In this document: positions 31,984-39,236 of the stretch, piece after piece
Numbering within the stretch: the first letter of the stretch is position 1
How the letters are laid out: every line of letters begins with the position of its first letter
Source: Prevotella sp.
GTDB lineage: Bacteria > Bacteroidota > Bacteroidia > Bacteroidales > Bacteroidaceae
Length of the DNA: 39,236 nt
Direction: 5' to 3'
Assembly: GCA_017557185.1 (NCBI GenBank)
Contig: JAFZAP010000046.1
Span: forward strand, 1 to 39,236
Notes under the pieces: model-generated
What the model was told of the DNA's origin: nothing
The model's database searches: none
The model's input: the letters and a program-made list of their open reading frames with translations, nothing else
Program-made: the position numbers and the translations under genes

Positions 31984-32793
31984 TTACTTAGGCTGCTTAC
32001 CGATGTAGGCCAAAATGCCGCCATCGACATAGAGCACGTGGCCATTGACAGCGTCACTGGCATGCGAGGCCAAGAACACGGCAGGGCCACCCAACTCTTC
32101 GGGCTCGAGCCAACGGCCAGCAGGTGTCTTGGCGCAGATGAACGAGTCGAACGGATGACGGCTGCCATCGGGCTGACGCTCACGCAGGGGTGCTGTCTGG
32201 GGTGTGGCGATATAGCCCGGACCGATGCCGTTGCACTGGATATTGTACTCGCCATACTCCGAGCAAATGTTGCGAGTGAGCATCTTCAAGCCACCCTTGG
32301 CTGCTGCATAGGCGCTGACGGTCTCGCGGCCCAGCTCCGACATCATTGAGCAGATGTTGATGATCTTACCCTCGCGGCGCTCCATCATCTCGGGCAGCAC
32401 GGCACTCGAGCAGATGAACGGACCGACGAGGTCGATGTCGATGACCTGCTGGAACTCAGCACGCTTCATCTCGTGCATGGGAATACGCTTGATGATGCCG
32501 GCATTGTTCACCAGGATATCAATTTGGCCAACCTCCTCGTGAATCTTTTCCACGAGTTCCTTCACAGCATCTTCGTTGGTCACGTCGCAGACGTAGCCCT
32601 TCACATTCTCGATGCCAGCCTCCTTGTAGTTATTCAGACCACGCTCCAGCGCAGCCTCGTTGATGTCGTTGAAGATGATTGTCTTCGCTCCTGCGGCCAC
32701 GAAGGCACGTGCGATGTTGAAGCCGATACCATAAGAAGCGCCGGTGATCCACGCGTTCTTACCTTCCAATGAAAAATCTTTTAAACTGGTCAT
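31984..32793 (-). CDS. kduD: Short-chain dehydrogenase, KduD-like (2-deoxy-D-gluconate 3-dehydrogenase / gluconate 5-dehydrogenase)
   Basis: A 269-residue NAD(P)-dependent SDR. The cofactor motif is TGASYGIGFNIA, NNAGI is conserved, and the catalytic residues are Ser149, Tyr162 and Lys166 (SAYAAAKGG). C-terminal SDR block: PAVFLASHASDAVNGHVLYVDGG. The neighbouring kduI encodes the preceding enzyme of unsaturated-uronate catabolism, so the role is probably reduction of 2,5-diketo-3-deoxygluconate to KDG from pectin or glycosaminoglycan breakdown. The sequence alone would equally permit gluconate 5-dehydrogenase. ATG 32793 is chosen because MTSLKDFSLEGK aligns with the SDR start. The GxxExxY gene now separates it from kduI. 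Confidence 0.85.
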   Translation of the reverse strand: MTSLKDFSLEGKNAWITGASYGIGFNIARAFVAAGAKTIIFNDINEAALERGLNNYKEAGIENVKGYVCDVTNEDAVKELVEKIHEEVGQIDILVNNAGIIKRIPMHEMKRAEFQQVIDIDLVGPFICSSAVLPEMMERREGKIINICSMMSELGRETVSAYAAAKGGLKMLTRNICSEYGEYNIQCNGIGPGYIATPQTAPLRERQPDGSRHPFDSFICAKTPAGRWLEPEELGGPAVFLASHASDAVNGHVLYVDGGILAYIGKQPK

Positions 32794-32837
32794 AATTTTC
32801 AAGAATAATTTATTGTTATAATTATCGTCTATTTCTA

Positions 32838-32894
32838 TTTTTTGCCTGCGGCGCCACGTAAATATACGTGAATGACGCGTAAATGATTCGCAAA
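32838..32894. repeat. Left inverted repeat of the GxxExxY element
   Basis: Read outward from the GxxExxY gene (minus strand), it has four units TTTGCGAATCA, TTTACGCGTCA, TTCACGTATA, TTTACGTG, then the GCGCC-GCA-GGC hairpin and a six-A run. It matches the right repeat at roughly three quarters of positions with small gaps. It lies 18 bp beyond the stop of the gene and ahead of kduD. Confidence 0.8.
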
Positions 32895-32912
32895 TTATCT
32901 GTCTATTAACCC

Positions 32913-33383
32913 TTACATGATGAATATGTTGTCAAAATCCCATTCTATTTCTTGAGGAACAATCTCCATATTACGGTCAAGCAGTACACAATCATTTGTT
33001 TCTTCTATGTAACCGTAGCGCTCGCCTTGAAGTTTTGGATTACCAAAATTGATGAGAAGGCCGATGGGCTTTTTTGTTAATCTCAGATAATTGAATAACT
33101 GAGCCCTATGAGCTGGGACAATCTCACTAACCGATTTTAGTTCCACTATTACATCGCCTACTACGATATCCATCTTATATTCTTTTTTGAGCAGATGATT
33201 TCGGTAGTAGCAAGGAATTGCTTCCTCGGCCTTGCTTTCAATTCCGCGGTCTGAAAGTTCCAACACAAGCGATTCGTTGTATACAGCTTCCAACAATCCC
33301 CATCTAAGTTCTGAGTGAACCTTCATGGCTGCACCTATGACGGAATAGACCAAATCCTTATATGGCAGAAATTTACTTCCCAT
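32913..33383 (-). CDS. GxxExxY protein (PD-(D/E)XK nuclease-like)
   Basis: A 156-residue protein with the family-defining GLLEAVY (Gly29, Glu32, Tyr35) and a PD-(D/E)XK-like core: Asp72 in KMDIVVGD and Glu81-x-Lys83 in IVELKSV. Then comes AQLFNYLRLTKKPIGLLINFG. There is no signal peptide. Known members are common in Bacteroidota and uncharacterised; nuclease activity is inferred from the fold. It interrupts an expected kduI-kduD pair, and 57-bp inverted repeats bound it on both sides, as if it were a self-contained inserted unit. The GC content of its flanks and the gene is lower than its neighbours. Confidence 0.92.
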   Translation of the reverse strand: MGSKFLPYKDLVYSVIGAAMKVHSELRWGLLEAVYNESLVLELSDRGIESKAEEAIPCYYRNHLLKKEYKMDIVVGDVIVELKSVSEIVPAHRAQLFNYLRLTKKPIGLLINFGNPKLQGERYGYIEETNDCVLLDRNMEIVPQEIEWDFDNIFIM

Positions 33384-33403
33384 TCTATATAGAACAACTA
33401 ATA

Positions 33404-33460
33404 TTCACGAACATTTACGTTTCATTCGCGCATATTCGCGTGCGTCGCAGACGAAAAAAA
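33404..33460. repeat. Right inverted repeat of the GxxExxY element
   Basis: Read outward (plus strand), it has the units TTCACGAACA, TTTACGTTTCA, TTCGCGCATA and TTCGCGTG, then the hairpin CGTC-GCA-GACG and a seven-A run. Unit order, spacing and the terminal hairpin plus A run mirror the left repeat at 32838-32894. Confidence 0.8.
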
Positions 33461-33486
33461 ATAAGTCACATCATAGACAGGAAAAA

Positions 33487-34332
33487 TCATTTCAGTTCCG
33501 TGATCTCAAAGAAGTCCTGGTCGCCATAGTCGAGGTTCTCACCGCCCATACCCCAAATGAAGGTGTAGTTGTGGGTTGCAGCTGCTGAGTGGATACTCCA
33601 TTCGGGTGAGAGTACGGCCTGATCGCCCTTCATCCAGATGTGACGCGTCTCCTGCGGCTCACCCATGAAGTGGCAGACAGCCTGCCCGTCAGGTACCTCG
33701 AAGTAGAAGTAGGCTTCCATGCGACGCGAGTGGATGTGAGCAGGCATGGTGTTCCAGATAGAACCCGTAGCCAACTCAGTCATACCCATCTGCAGTTGGC
33801 AGGTCGGCAGAACCTGGTTCACAATCATCTTGTTGATGTTACGCTCGTTCGACATCTCGAGGCTTCCCATGTGAGCCACTACGGCATCCTTTTTCGTGAT
33901 TTTCTTGTTAGGATAACTGGTGTGAGCCACGCACGAGTTGAAATAGAACTTTGCGGGCTTCTCGGCATCCTTCGAGCAGAAGAACATGTCGCGGTCGCCG
34001 GATCCTACATACAGAGCCTCTTTAAAAGCGAGTTCAAACTCCTCGTCGCCCACTTTGACGACACCGGTACCCTCGCCCACATTATAGATTCCAAGCTCGC
34101 GACGCGTAGTGAAGAACGGAGCCTTCAGCGGGTCGATAGCCTCCAGTTTCAGGCATTCGCCAACAGGCATAGCTCCGCCTACGACCATTCGGTCATACAT
34201 CGAGTAGACCATGTTCACCTCGTCCTTGGCAAATATTTTCTCAATCAGGAAATCACGGCGCAGACGTGTCGTGTCATAATGCTTGGCATCCTCGGGATGC
34301 GAGGCATAGCGCAATTCGTAGTTCGTCTTCAT
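33487..34332 (-). CDS. kduI: 5-dehydro-4-deoxy-D-glucuronate isomerase (KduI)
   Basis: A 281-residue cytosolic cupin isomerase that converts 5-keto-4-deoxyuronate, released by polysaccharide lyases, to 2,5-diketo-3-deoxygluconate. The metal site is visible in MPAHIHSRRMEAYFYFEV (two His and Glu), and a further His lies in EWSIHSAAATHNYTFIWGM. N-terminal YELRYASHPEDAKHYDTTRLR is characteristic. The product feeds KduD, whose gene is downstream on the same strand. A good promoter lies 35 bp upstream. Confidence 0.96.
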   Translation of the reverse strand: MKTNYELRYASHPEDAKHYDTTRLRRDFLIEKIFAKDEVNMVYSMYDRMVVGGAMPVGECLKLEAIDPLKAPFFTTRRELGIYNVGEGTGVVKVGDEEFELAFKEALYVGSGDRDMFFCSKDAEKPAKFYFNSCVAHTSYPNKKITKKDAVVAHMGSLEMSNERNINKMIVNQVLPTCQLQMGMTELATGSIWNTMPAHIHSRRMEAYFYFEVPDGQAVCHFMGEPQETRHIWMKGDQAVLSPEWSIHSAAATHNYTFIWGMGGENLDYGDQDFFEITELK

Positions 34333-34366
34333 ATTCTTAATTCGTTTTTAGGTTTGTTCTAATTTG

Positions 34367-34396
34367 CAAAGTTACAAATTTTTTCTGATATGTCAA
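34367..34396 (-). promoter_or_regulatory. Promoter of kduI
   Basis: The minus strand has TTG (34396-34394), 19 bp and TAACTTTG (34374-34367), a clean consensus match. Confidence 0.75.
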
Positions 34397-34464
34397 CTAT
34401 AAAAATCAAAAAAAGCCTATACAAAAATCGCAAGCAACTTTAGGTCACTTGCGGATTATTCTTG

Positions 34465-34535
34465 TTGGGTGACTCGGATTCGAACCGGGAATGACAGAAC
34501 CAAAACCTGTAGTGTTACCGTTACACCATCACCCA
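34465..34535 (-). tRNA. tRNA-Gln (anticodon TTG)
   Basis: The acceptor TGGGTGA/TCACCCA is perfect, the D stem is GTGT/ACAC, and the anticodon stem ACAGG/TCTGT surrounds the loop TTTTGGT (anticodon TTG). The T arm CCCGG-TTCGAAT-CCGAG has one C-A mismatch. The discriminator is A and CCA is not encoded. The U1-A72 pair is typical of tRNA-Gln. The 404-bp gap around it holds nothing else except promoters and the tyrS terminator. Confidence 0.95.
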
Positions 34536-34552
34536 ATCACAATTTGCGGCTG

Positions 34553-34582
34553 CAAAGTTACGAATAAAAATCGAACAAACAA
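34553..34582 (-). promoter_or_regulatory. Promoter of tRNA-Gln
   Basis: The minus strand has TTG (34582-34580), 19 bp and TAACTTTG (34560-34553), ending 17 bp before the tRNA. Confidence 0.75.
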
Positions 34583-34679
34583 CAGGATATAGTCTTTTTT
34601 TTCTTTTTCACGCAAAAAAATATATCGTTTGTCTATCTCAATGCTTTGGTGCGGCTCCCCAAAATTGTTGTAATACAAA

Positions 34680-34714
34680 TAATCGGAAAGAGTTTTGCTG
34701 ACTCTCTCCGATTA
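34680..34714 (-). terminator. Terminator after tyrS
   Basis: AATCGGAAAGAGT pairs with ACTCTCTCCGATT with one mismatch across a seven-base loop. On the minus strand the stem begins 22 bp after the tyrS stop and is followed by ATTTGT. Confidence 0.75.
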
Positions 34715-34736
34715 CTATGTTGACGAAGGCAGATGA

Positions 34737-36038
34737 TTACTTCACCGAGATGAGGAAGTAGTTCTTCTTGCCTTTCTGTGCGAGGAGGTACTTGCCGTCG
34801 ATGAGGTCGTCGGCAGTAATCGGGCGCTGCTGGTCGGTGAGTTTCTCCTTGTTGAGCGAAACACCGCCACCCTGCACCATCTTGCGCATCTCACCCTTCG
34901 AGGGAAAGACTGGAGCTGCTGTCGTGAAGAGTTCGATGGCCGGCTGGCCAAGCTGGTCGCTGGCAATCTCGAAACGGGGCACACCATCGAAGACATCGAG
35001 GAATGTCTGCTCGTCGAGGCGCTCGAGGGCTTCCTTCGTAGCCTTGCCGAAGAGGATATTAGAGGCCTCAATCGCCATATCGAGGGCTTCGCGTCCGTGC
35101 ACCATGAGGGTGACCTCTTCGCCGAGTCGGCGCTGCAAGATGCGACGTCCGGGATCCTGCTGGTGCTCTGCCACGAGAGCATCGATGGTCTCCTTGTCCA
35201 GCGAAGTAAAAATCTTGATATACTTCTCAGCCTCTTCGTCGCTGACGTTAAGCCAGAACTGATAGAAGCGATAAGGCGACGTGCGCTTCGGATCGAGCCA
35301 AATATTACCCGACTCGGTTTTGCCGAACTTCTTGCCGTCGCTCTTGGTGATGAGCGGGCAGGTAAGGGCAAATGTCTCGACGTCGTTACCCAGCGTGCGG
35401 CGGATGAGTTCCGTACCCGTGGTCATGTTACCCCACTGGTCGTTTCCGCCAAGCTGGAGCTTCACGCCCTTGTGCTGATAGAGATAGAGGAAATCGTATC
35501 CCTGCAGAAGCTGGTAGGTGAACTCTGTGAAAGAAAGTCCGTCGCGAGCGGTGCCGTTGAGGCGCTGCTGCACGCTGTCCTTGGCCATCATGTAGTTGAC
35601 GGTGATGTGCTTACCCACCTCGCGTGCGAAATCGAGGAAGGTGAAGTCCTTCATCCAGTCGTAGTTGTTCACCATCTCGGCAGCATTGGGCTCCGTCGAC
35701 TCGAAGTCGAGGAAGTGGGCCACCTGTGCCTTGATGCACTCCTGGTTGTGGCGCAGCGTCTCGTCGTTGAGCAGGTTGCGCTCCTGCGACTTGCCCGAAG
35801 GGTCGCCGATCATACCTGTAGCACCACCAACGAGGATGATGGGCTTGTGGCCGCAACGCTGCAGGTGGCGCAGCATCATGATGCCACAAAGGTGTCCGAT
35901 GTGGAGTGAGTCGGCGGTTGGGTCGGTGCCGAGATAGGCTGTTACCATCTCCTTTTGCAGGAGTTCTTCTGTGCCAGGCATAATCTGTGCGAGCATGCCT
36001 CGCCATTTCAGTTCTTCAACGAAGTTTTTTCTCTCCAT
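34737..36038 (-). CDS. tyrS: Tyrosine--tRNA ligase
   Basis: A 433-residue class I aminoacyl-tRNA synthetase charging tRNA-Tyr. The HIGH signature is HIGH at residues 46-49 ([11 protein letters not shown]), and the KMSKS loop appears as KKFGKTESG. Also present are [25 protein letters not shown] (tyrosine and tRNA binding) and a C-terminal S4-like RNA-binding domain ([15 protein letters not shown]). Last gene of the DUF4271-hemD-rnpA-yidD-tyrS operon, 39 bp after yidD, with a hairpin terminator downstream. Confidence 0.98.
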   Translation of the reverse strand: MERKNFVEELKWRGMLAQIMPGTEELLQKEMVTAYLGTDPTADSLHIGHLCGIMMLRHLQRCGHKPIILVGGATGMIGDPSGKSQERNLLNDETLRHNQECIKAQVAHFLDFESTEPNAAEMVNNYDWMKDFTFLDFAREVGKHITVNYMMAKDSVQQRLNGTARDGLSFTEFTYQLLQGYDFLYLYQHKGVKLQLGGNDQWGNMTTGTELIRRTLGNDVETFALTCPLITKSDGKKFGKTESGNIWLDPKRTSPYRFYQFWLNVSDEEAEKYIKIFTSLDKETIDALVAEHQQDPGRRILQRRLGEEVTLMVHGREALDMAIEASNILFGKATKEALERLDEQTFLDVFDGVPRFEIASDQLGQPAIELFTTAAPVFPSKGEMRKMVQGGGVSLNKEKLTDQQRPITADDLIDGKYLLAQKGKKNYFLISVK

Positions 36039-36077
36039 ATGTTATTTACGTTTTATGATTTACAATTTATGATGTTT

Positions 36078-36329
36078 TTATGGAACCGGATCGTAACCCG
36101 AACCTCCCCACGGATTGCAACGCAAGATGCGCCAAATGGCCAAGTAAAGGCCTTTGATGGGTCCGTGCTTCAGGAGTGCCTGTCGGGCATACTCAGAACA
36201 AGTCGGAGTGAAGCGGCAGGAAGGCGGAGTATAGGGTGATATGCACGCCTGGTAGAAGCGGATGGGCAGGATGAGCAGCCACACCAAACACTTCGAGATG
36301 AACTTCAGCACTTTCCTGATGGTTTCCAT
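36078..36329 (-). CDS. yidD: Membrane protein insertion efficiency factor YidD
   Basis: An 83-residue small protein with the diagnostic [19 protein letters not shown] and a C-terminal [13 protein letters not shown]. The N-terminal amphipathic/hydrophobic helix (about 12-28) attaches it to the inner membrane, where it assists YidC-dependent insertion. It starts 4 bp after the rnpA stop, the conserved rnpA-yidD order, although yidC itself is not nearby. Confidence 0.97.
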   Translation of the reverse strand: METIRKVLKFISKCLVWLLILPIRFYQACISPYTPPSCRFTPTCSEYARQALLKHGPIKGLYLAIWRILRCNPWGGSGYDPVP

Positions 36330-36333
36330 AGCC

Positions 36334-36810
36334 CTATTCGTGTTCCGTTCGGTTAATGAGTCTCACCTCGACCTGCGGTTCTTCCTGATTAACTGCTTGC
36401 ATGCGAAGCTTCTCAGCGATGCGCGTGAGCAGGTTTTGTAGTTTGTACTCCACCTCGCCACTTGGCACATGACGGCCATCCATCCAGATGAGCGACAATG
36501 CTACCGCCTTCCCAGGCATATCGGCCACCGCGTCGGCCAGCAGTTGCTTGTGGTGGCGGTAAGCCTCGCGCAATTGGCGCTTCACGCGGTTGCGATCGAC
36601 GGCATGCTTGAAGTGCCGCTTGGGCACGCTGACGATGATGCTTGCCGGCGGCTGTCCCGGCTGTCGCTCTACGGTCGTAAAGACCACTCTTAAAGGAAAC
36701 GACGACATCGATCTTGCGGTGCCGCCATTAAAGAGCTGCTCTATGAGCTTCTTGCTGCAGATGCGCTCTTCCTTGCTGAGTGTGAACGAGCCTTGAGCAG
36801 ACATCGTCAT
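36334..36810 (-). CDS. rnpA: Ribonuclease P protein component
   Basis: A 158-residue basic protein that assists the RNase P RNA in trimming tRNA 5' leaders. It has [63 protein letters not shown] with the conserved RNR motif, and a somewhat long C-terminal extension. Two ATGs (36810 and 36804) are equally plausible starts. It is followed immediately by yidD and preceded by hemD; rpmH is not beside it as in many other phyla. Confidence 0.95.
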   Translation of the reverse strand: MTMSAQGSFTLSKEERICSKKLIEQLFNGGTARSMSSFPLRVVFTTVERQPGQPPASIIVSVPKRHFKHAVDRNRVKRQLREAYRHHKQLLADAVADMPGKAVALSLIWMDGRHVPSGEVEYKLQNLLTRIAEKLRMQAVNQEEPQVEVRLINRTEHE

Positions 36811-36850
36811 TTTATGAAATATCCCTGGTGTCGTAACGACAGACCACGTG

Positions 36851-37609
36851 TTATTTCTTCTTTTTGTTTTCTTCCTTCAGGTAAGCCTTCAGTGCACTCG
36901 TCATCGAAGGATAGTTCTCCGACGGTGCCTGCAGGTCGAGACGCAGTCCCACCTCTTCGACAGCCTTGCCTGTGGAAGGACCGAACGTTCCAATACGGAT
37001 ATCACCCTGCTGGAAGTTGGGGAAGTTCTTCATCAGCGCCTGAATACCTGTGGGGCTGAAGAAGATGAGCATATCGTAGTCGAAGTTCTTCACCTCTTCC
37101 TCGGTGAAATCGTTCGATACGGTACGATACATATAGCACTCCCTATGCTGCAGTTTCTTGGAATCGAGCAGATTCTTCACATCGTCGTTATGAACGTCGC
37201 TCAGCGGAACGAGATAGCGCTCAGACTTATGCTTCACCATCGTGGGCACAAGATCCTGAATCTTGCCCGTACTTCCGTAGAACACCTTGCGCTTACGATA
37301 CTGCACGTATTTCTGGATGTAGAGCGCAATGGTCTCCGTAACGCAAAAGTACTTCATGTCCTCGGGAATCGACACATGAAGTTCCTTCGCCAGTTTAAAG
37401 AAATGGTCGATGGCATGGCGCGACGTGAACACAACAGCCGTGTGGTCGAGGATATTCACCTTCTGCTGGCGAAATTCCTTGGCGGTGATCCCTTCAACTT
37501 TGATGAAGGGACGGAACACAAGTTCAACGCCCGTCTCACTAGCTATTTCGTAGTAGGGCGACTTTTCACTGGCTGGCTTAGGTTGCGAAACCAATACTTT
37601 CCTAATCAT
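36851..37609 (-). CDS. hemD: Uroporphyrinogen-III synthase
   Basis: A 252-residue HemD-family protein, which cyclises hydroxymethylbilane into uroporphyrinogen III in heme and corrinoid synthesis. Family features are KVLVSQPKPA at the start, AVVFTSRHAIDHFFKLA, MYRTVSNDF, MLIFFSPTGIQALMKNFPN and IGTFGPSTGKAVEEVG. HemD sequences are divergent, but both domain-specific Thr/Ser-rich segments are present. It lies 7 bp after DUF4271 and 40 bp ahead of rnpA on the same strand. A basic tail (KEENKKKK) ends the protein. Confidence 0.9.
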   Translation of the reverse strand: MIRKVLVSQPKPASEKSPYYEIASETGVELVFRPFIKVEGITAKEFRQQKVNILDHTAVVFTSRHAIDHFFKLAKELHVSIPEDMKYFCVTETIALYIQKYVQYRKRKVFYGSTGKIQDLVPTMVKHKSERYLVPLSDVHNDDVKNLLDSKKLQHRECYMYRTVSNDFTEEEVKNFDYDMLIFFSPTGIQALMKNFPNFQQGDIRIGTFGPSTGKAVEEVGLRLDLQAPSENYPSMTSALKAYLKEENKKKK

Positions 37610-37616
37610 TTCTGTA

Positions 37617-38639
37617 TTAAAAATTTACTTTCAAAAAACTGTTAATCAGCAATAGCGCACCCCATAGGATTAAGAGAGGTACGATTTCGAGGGCACAAAG
37701 GTACAAAAAATTTTGCAAAATAAGCCCTTTCTTCTGAAAAAAGATTAGGTAAGTCTTGTAAAATGTAAGAATTTTAACGAAAATGACGACTATCAGCGTG
37801 TAAATCACTGCACTATGGATGGAAATATCGAAGTAAGAAAGCAACATCACCAACGGGAAAAGTAGCAGTCCTTCGCCTGCAATAAGGAACAAAAACGACT
37901 TACTCCATTGTTCGATTTTTTTGCTTTCGAAGAACACACGTCCCACTCCCCAGTAGAGTATCATCTTCAGAATGAAATAACCTGCTATGACACTTGTATA
38001 TATGCCGATGACCTGATATTGATCCAAGACAAACGTGTCGGTGACACCGGTTCGCTGCCAAGAAAAAAAGATAATGGAAAATAGCAGACAGGTCTGTACA
38101 ACCAGGAACAACTGCACCCACAGCTCACCTGAGGTCTCAGTGATTTCGGTGGTGTTGGCTCGCTGCACATAGAAGAAATTCTTGGCCTGCCGAATGATGA
38201 ACTCGCGCGACTTGGCGAGGGCAAGTAGGGCGAGGATGAAGCAGCCAAGGAGCAAGCCAGTAATAAGGTTGTCGCTGGCTATACTATAGGGAACAGGGTC
38301 GCCAGCAACGCCCAGACGGCCTCCCGTCAGCTCAGGGTGGAACAGGGAGTCTTTCGAGAAGAACGACTCGCGATAGTATTGTGGCAACGACGCATCGCGG
38401 AAGCTCTTTCCCTTCGGGTGACCCGGCATATGCAGCGTGTCGGGTTGTTCGCTCCAATGGATTTCCGAAATCTTGATATGTCGCTGTATGGCAGAGTCCT
38501 GCTGGGCTGGTGTCGCATTAGCAGGCAGCCACGAGAGCACTTCCTTCGGCGTGAGCTCATGAGGCTTTGGCGCAACAGTCACCTGACCGCTGTCGCCAGC
38601 GGCCAGAGTGGTATTGACGGTCAGGGAGTCTTGCCTCAT
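37617..38639 (-). CDS. DUF4271 membrane protein
   Basis: From ATG 38639 this is a 340-residue protein. The N-terminal 115 residues are hydrophilic. They are followed by about six helices: LITGLLLGCFILALLALA, LWVQLFLVVQTCLLFSIIFF, IGIYTSVIAGYFILKMILYW, FLFLIAGEGLLLFPLVMLL, VIYTLIVVIFVKILTF, and a final FLYLCALEIVPLLILWGALLLI. It matches the Bacteroidota DUF4271 family, which usually precedes hemD as here. The function is unknown. A TTG start at 38657 is possible but less likely. Confidence 0.88.
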   Translation of the reverse strand: MRQDSLTVNTTLAAGDSGQVTVAPKPHELTPKEVLSWLPANATPAQQDSAIQRHIKISEIHWSEQPDTLHMPGHPKGKSFRDASLPQYYRESFFSKDSLFHPELTGGRLGVAGDPVPYSIASDNLITGLLLGCFILALLALAKSREFIIRQAKNFFYVQRANTTEITETSGELWVQLFLVVQTCLLFSIIFFSWQRTGVTDTFVLDQYQVIGIYTSVIAGYFILKMILYWGVGRVFFESKKIEQWSKSFLFLIAGEGLLLFPLVMLLSYFDISIHSAVIYTLIVVIFVKILTFYKTYLIFFQKKGLILQNFLYLCALEIVPLLILWGALLLINSFLKVNF

Positions 38640-38680
38640 GAATAACGGTTTTTCCAAACGTTCTAAATTATCTAAGTGCT

Positions 38681-39236
38681 CTAGAGATTAAATTCCCGGC
38701 GAATGTCATCGATGCGGTCGAGTTTCTCCCAAGTGAAGAGTTCCACATCAATCTCGCGGGTGGGATGATAATGGCTGGTGAATACCTTGCGCACCACTTC
38801 GTTCTTACGGCCCATGTGACCATAGGCGGCAGTTTCGAGATACATAGGCTGACGTAGTTTCAGCGTGCGCTCGATAGCCTTCGGCCGCAGGTCGAAGAGG
38901 TTAGGAATGCGCTCAGCAATTTCGCTATCGCTCATTGCCACATGGCTCTTACCATAGGTGTTGACGAAGATGTTGATAGGCTGAGCCAAGCCGATGGCAT
39001 AGCTCACCTGCACGAGCATCTCGTCGGCGACGCCGGCAGCCACCATGTTCTTGGCGATGTAGCGAGCAGCATAGGCAGCCGAACGATCCACCTTCGACGA
39101 GTCCTTACCCGAGAAGGCACCGCCGCCATGGGCACCCTTGCCGCCATAGGTGTCAACAATGATCTTACGACCTGTCAGGCCTGTATCGCCGTGAGGTCCG
39201 CCAATGACGAACTTACCCGTGGGGTTGACATAGTAT
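38681..39236 (-). CDS. metK: S-adenosylmethionine synthetase, C-terminal part
   Basis: The gene enters from the right edge, so its N-terminus is missing; 185 codons and the TAG stop are visible. The reading includes [58 protein letters not shown] and [20 protein letters not shown], all MetK signatures around the ATP/phosphate sites. MetK makes SAM from methionine and ATP in the cytosol. DUF4271 starts 41 bp after the stop in the same direction, and no terminator is obvious between. Confidence 0.97.
   Translation of the reverse strand, partial: YYVNPTGKFVIGGPHGDTGLTGRKIIVDTYGGKGAHGGGAFSGKDSSKVDRSAAYAARYIAKNMVAAGVADEMLVQVSYAIGLAQPINIFVNTYGKSHVAMSDSEIAERIPNLFDLRPKAIERTLKLRQPMYLETAAYGHMGRKNEVVRKVFTSHYHPTREIDVELFTWEKLDRIDDIRREFNL

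Noticed and set aside
32913-33383. Toxin-antitoxin or restriction system
   Set aside because: A lone GxxExxY gene has no partner methylase, antitoxin or specificity protein beside it; inverted repeats fit an element better.

Overview
The window reads as chromosomal DNA of a Bacteroidota bacterium, most likely Prevotella or a close relative. The evidence is the set of -33/-7 promoters of the TTG-N19/20-TAnnTTTG type, the absence of Shine-Dalgarno sequences, a SecDF fusion, lineage-typical families (DUF4294, DUF4271, a TonB-dependent receptor with a carboxypeptidase-like N-terminal domain, GH3 with PA14), and the gene order hemD-rnpA-yidD-tyrS. Most of it is ordinary core genome; the unusual material is in the repeats and spacers. 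Species assignment is inference.

Layout. 1-2.9 kb: the 5' end of dnaK (minus) behind a promoter with a sigma-54-like motif, then a secreted GH3 glycosidase. 2.9-3.5 kb: a gene-free stretch with eleven units of a strict 22-bp array and a 12-bp tandem repeat. 3.5-6.1 kb: three tandem FKBP prolyl isomerases (cytosolic, lipoprotein, periplasmic). 6.2-9.7 kb: an Lrp/AsnC regulator, a C26 amidotransferase-like/M19 dipeptidase fusion and an M28 glutaminyl-cyclase-like protein, probably a peptide or gamma-glutamyl module. 9.7-17.4 kb (minus): a tightly packed operon running from a conserved unknown gene through rpoN, a PAP2 phosphatase, purE, ispG, an aldo/keto reductase and an esterase to DUF4294. 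17.5-24.7 kb: a two-domain esterase (minus), then a CoA-transferase, an M16 peptidase and a TonB-dependent receptor (plus).

24.7-29.2 kb: tRNA-Arg(CCT), a hairpin-repeat tract, an ADP-ribosylglycohydrolase, a second 22-bp array (seven units), strong hairpins, and secDF (minus). 29.3-32 kb: an endonuclease/exonuclease/phosphatase-family membrane protein and a rhomboid protease (minus), then HU (plus). 32-34.3 kb (minus): kduI and kduD for unsaturated uronate catabolism, separated by a GxxExxY nuclease-like gene whose two ends carry 57-bp inverted repeats. 34.5 kb: tRNA-Gln(TTG). 34.7-39.2 kb (minus): metK (partial), DUF4271, hemD, rnpA, yidD and tyrS.

The most promising undescribed signals are: (1) two distant intergenic arrays sharing an exact 22-bp period, with a conserved palindromic core (GAGC-NNN-GCTC) and 10-bp variable spacers; (2) the GxxExxY gene bounded by inverted repeats made of 10/11-bp TTCGCGT-like units plus a GCA-loop hairpin, resembling a REP/RAYT-like one-gene element inserted between kduI and kduD; (3) modular hairpin-plus-GTTCAA repeats at several loci, one of which, together with a separate 39-bp repeat, lies in frame inside the C26-M19 coding region.
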